Position numbers and translations under genes: made by a program | In this document: positions 62,378-64,000 of the stretch, piece after piece | Position numbering within the stretch: position 1 is the stretch's first letter | Layout of the letters: the number at the start of each line of letters is the position of its first letter | NCBI GenBank assembly: GCA_027682205.1 | Contig: JAQDAD010000001.1 | Coordinates: 310,001-374,000 of the forward strand | Origin: Streptococcaceae bacterium AF54-32pH5A | Lineage (GTDB): Bacteria > Bacillota > Bacilli > Lactobacillales > Streptococcaceae | Direction of reading: 5' to 3' | Length of the DNA stretch: 64,000 bases | Notes under the pieces: generated by a model | Databases searched by the model: none | Seen by the model: only the letters and a program-made list of their open reading frames with translations | Told to the model about the DNA's origin: nothing

Positions 62378-64000
62378 TTATTTCTCCCTCTTTTGCAATA
62401 ATTCTCTGGCTTGGGTAAGGGCTGCTTCTGTTACATTCTCTCCTGCTAACATCTTAGCAACTTCCTCTACTCGCTCTTCTAAAGTCAAGAGACGAACTGT
62501 CGAAACAGTTGAATGTTCGTCACTAATCTTTTCAATAAAGAATTGGTAATCCGCAATCGCAATCACTTGTGGTAGATGAGAAATAGCTAAAACTTGACCA
62601 TGCTGACCAATCTTGTGAATCTTCTGCGCAATAGCTTGAGCAACACGACCTGAAACTCCCGTATCCACCTCATCAAAGACAATACTAGTCTTCCCTTCCT
62701 TACGAGAAAAAGCAGACTTGATGGCTAGCATGAGACGAGACAATTCCCCACCAGATGCAACCTTGACCAAGGGTTTAAAGTCCTCACCCGGGTTGGTCGA
62801 AATGTAAAACTCGACCATTTCATTTCCCTCACGACTGAATTTGCCCTTGCTAAAGCAAACCTGAAACTGAGCCTTCTCCATATAGAGATCTTTCAATTCT
62901 TGTTTAATCTCTGCTTCGAGCTGCTGGGCCAAGTCATGGCGAGCAGATGCAAGCTGACCAGCCAAATCAACAAGATCAACTTCCAATTTCTTGAGCTCTG
63001 CTTCCATGTCTTCGGAAGAAAGGTTATTTCCAGTCAAGAGATTGTACTCATCCGTAATTTTAGCAAAATAAAGCAAAACATCGTCCACAGTCCCACCGTA
63101 CTTGCGGGTAATAGTATTCAGAAGGTCTAAGCGATTTTCGACCTGCATGAGGCGATTGCCATCAAAATCCAAGTCCTCAATAATATCTTCCAAACGTTTG
63201 GTAATATCTTCTAAAACATAGTAGGTCTCTGATAGAGAACTTGAAATTTCACGGTATTCAGGGTCAAATTCTTCGACACTTTCCATGTCATTCATAGCGG
63301 AACGGACATTTGCTAGGCTGGAGAATTCCTCATTATCTAACATAGTGTAGGCATTTGTCAAGGTATCCGCTATATTCTTGTGATTGAGGAGTTTATCTCG
63401 TTCCTGGTTGAGACTAACATCCTCCCCAGCTTGCAAATTCACCGCTTCAATCTCTGCCATTTGAAATTCCAACATCTCAATGCGAGACTTGTGTTCCTGC
63501 TGATTTTTCTTGACTTCAAGAACTTGTTTACGCATTTTGCGGTAGGTGTCAAAGCTTGTCTGATAGGCTTGTTTAAGCTCCAAAAATGCTGCATCACCAA
63601 ATTCATCCAACATTTGGATATGAAGTTGTGGACGCATTAACTCTTCTTGGTCATGTTGCCCATGAATATCGACAAGATGCTGACCGATTGCACGCAAGAC
63701 AGACAGATTGACCATCTGGCCATTTACGCGACTAATACTACGTCCGTTTTGGAGAATCTCACGGCGGATGATGATTTCATCGCCCAATTCCAACCCTTGC
63801 TCCTCAAAGAGTTCCTGTAAAAGGCGGCTGTTTTCAACCGAGAAAAGTCCCTCAATCTCAGCCTTGGGAGCACCATGCCGAATGACATCTGTAGTTGCTC
63901 TAGCTCCTAACATCATGTTCATGGCATCGATGATAATTGATTTACCAGCACCTGTTTCTCCAGTTAAGACTGTCATGCCTTTTTCAAAATTGAGCGAAAT
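62378..64000 (-). CDS. recN: DNA repair protein RecN (partial, start outside window)
   Basis: SMC-like repair ATPase. Walker A TGETGAGKS lies near the visible N-terminus, then a coiled coil, and the C-terminal half with LASGGELSRLMLAIKS and IVFDEVDTGVSG. The first codons (ISLNFEKG in frame from 64000) run off the right edge, so about 15-20 residues are missing. It is coupled to the metallophosphatase gene. Confidence 0.96.
   Translation of the reverse strand: MSLNFEKGMTVLTGETGAGKSIIIDAMNMMLGARATTDVIRHGAPKAEIEGLFSVENSRLLQELFEEQGLELGDEIIIRREILQNGRSISRVNGQMVNLSVLRAIGQHLVDIHGQHDQEELMRPQLHIQMLDEFGDAAFLELKQAYQTSFDTYRKMRKQVLEVKKNQQEHKSRIEMLEFQMAEIEAVNLQAGEDVSLNQERDKLLNHKNIADTLTNAYTMLDNEEFSSLANVRSAMNDMESVEEFDPEYREISSSLSETYYVLEDITKRLEDIIEDLDFDGNRLMQVENRLDLLNTITRKYGGTVDDVLLYFAKITDEYNLLTGNNLSSEDMEAELKKLEVDLVDLAGQLASARHDLAQQLEAEIKQELKDLYMEKAQFQVCFSKGKFSREGNEMVEFYISTNPGEDFKPLVKVASGGELSRLMLAIKSAFSRKEGKTSIVFDEVDTGVSGRVAQAIAQKIHKIGQHGQVLAISHLPQVIAIADYQFFIEKISDEHSTVSTVRLLTLEERVEEVAKMLAGENVTEAALTQARELLQKREK

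Noticed and set aside
1..64000. CRISPR array
   Set aside because: No series of evenly spaced direct repeats with unique spacers; the only tandem array is the coding repeat at 22250-22465.

Overview
The window looks like chromosome of a mitis-group Streptococcus (S. mitis, S. oralis, S. infantis or a close relative of S. pneumoniae). Reasons: a choline and ribitol lic1/tar locus for phosphocholine-decorated teichoic acid, a CiaR-type direct repeat upstream of it, a ComX cin-box in front of dprA, an LPXTG surface protein, low GC, and sequences of licC, tarI/J, tex, smc, topA and lepA that match the pneumococcal proteins closely as I remember them. No database search was possible.

Layout. 1-1132: galactitol-type PTS operon (IIA-IIB-IIC, IIC cut by the window edge) with a promoter overlapped by a CcpA cre site. 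1259-5709: lic1 operon tarI-tarJ-licA-licB-licC. 5812-10528: five-gene operon efeO-efeB-efeU-tatC-tatA, in which EfeB carries a twin-arginine signal next to its own export genes. 10640-11383: VIT/CCC1-like membrane protein. 11424-14402: BceAB-like ABC transporter with a 36-residue leader gene and a BceR-type operator. 14553-17450: PspC-like protein, SprT-like protein and tex.

17466-33979: an accessory island of about 16.5 kb between tex and the housekeeping genes at 34111. Its left part is cargo: an AAA+ ATPase with a frameshifted DUF6414-like partner, an operon of a RecF/SbcC-like ATPase, a DnaJ-like zinc-ribbon protein and an unknown protein, and an LPXTG protein with a hexapeptide proline repeat. 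Beside the last is a small serine recombinase with two 26-bp dyad sites in inverted orientation, which looks like a phase-variation switch. The right part is an integrative mobilizable module: MT-A70 methyltransferase, TraG/HerA-like coupling ATPase, replication-relaxation protein, TnpW-like peptides, a DUF2806-like protein and a large serine recombinase. A 10-bp direct repeat (TATTATACCA) marks the two island edges.

34111-64000: core genes, nearly all on the minus strand. They include a permease pair, an aromatic 16-residue peptide gene, ribF, smc-rnc, tRNA-Arg(CCG), guaC, an SPFH/zinc-ribbon/TPM membrane-stress cluster, a YciO-like protein, and leuABCD behind a CodY box and a leucine attenuator. 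These are followed by a YjbR-like protein, cutC, a YbaN-like protein, topA, dprA, lepA, a metallophosphatase and the start-truncated recN.

The best candidates for undescribed biology are the recombinase/LPXTG switch (21824-24081), the DUF6414-AAA+ pair (17700-19607), the tandem perfect hairpins at 19766-19869, and the aromatic peptide gene at 36271-36321.
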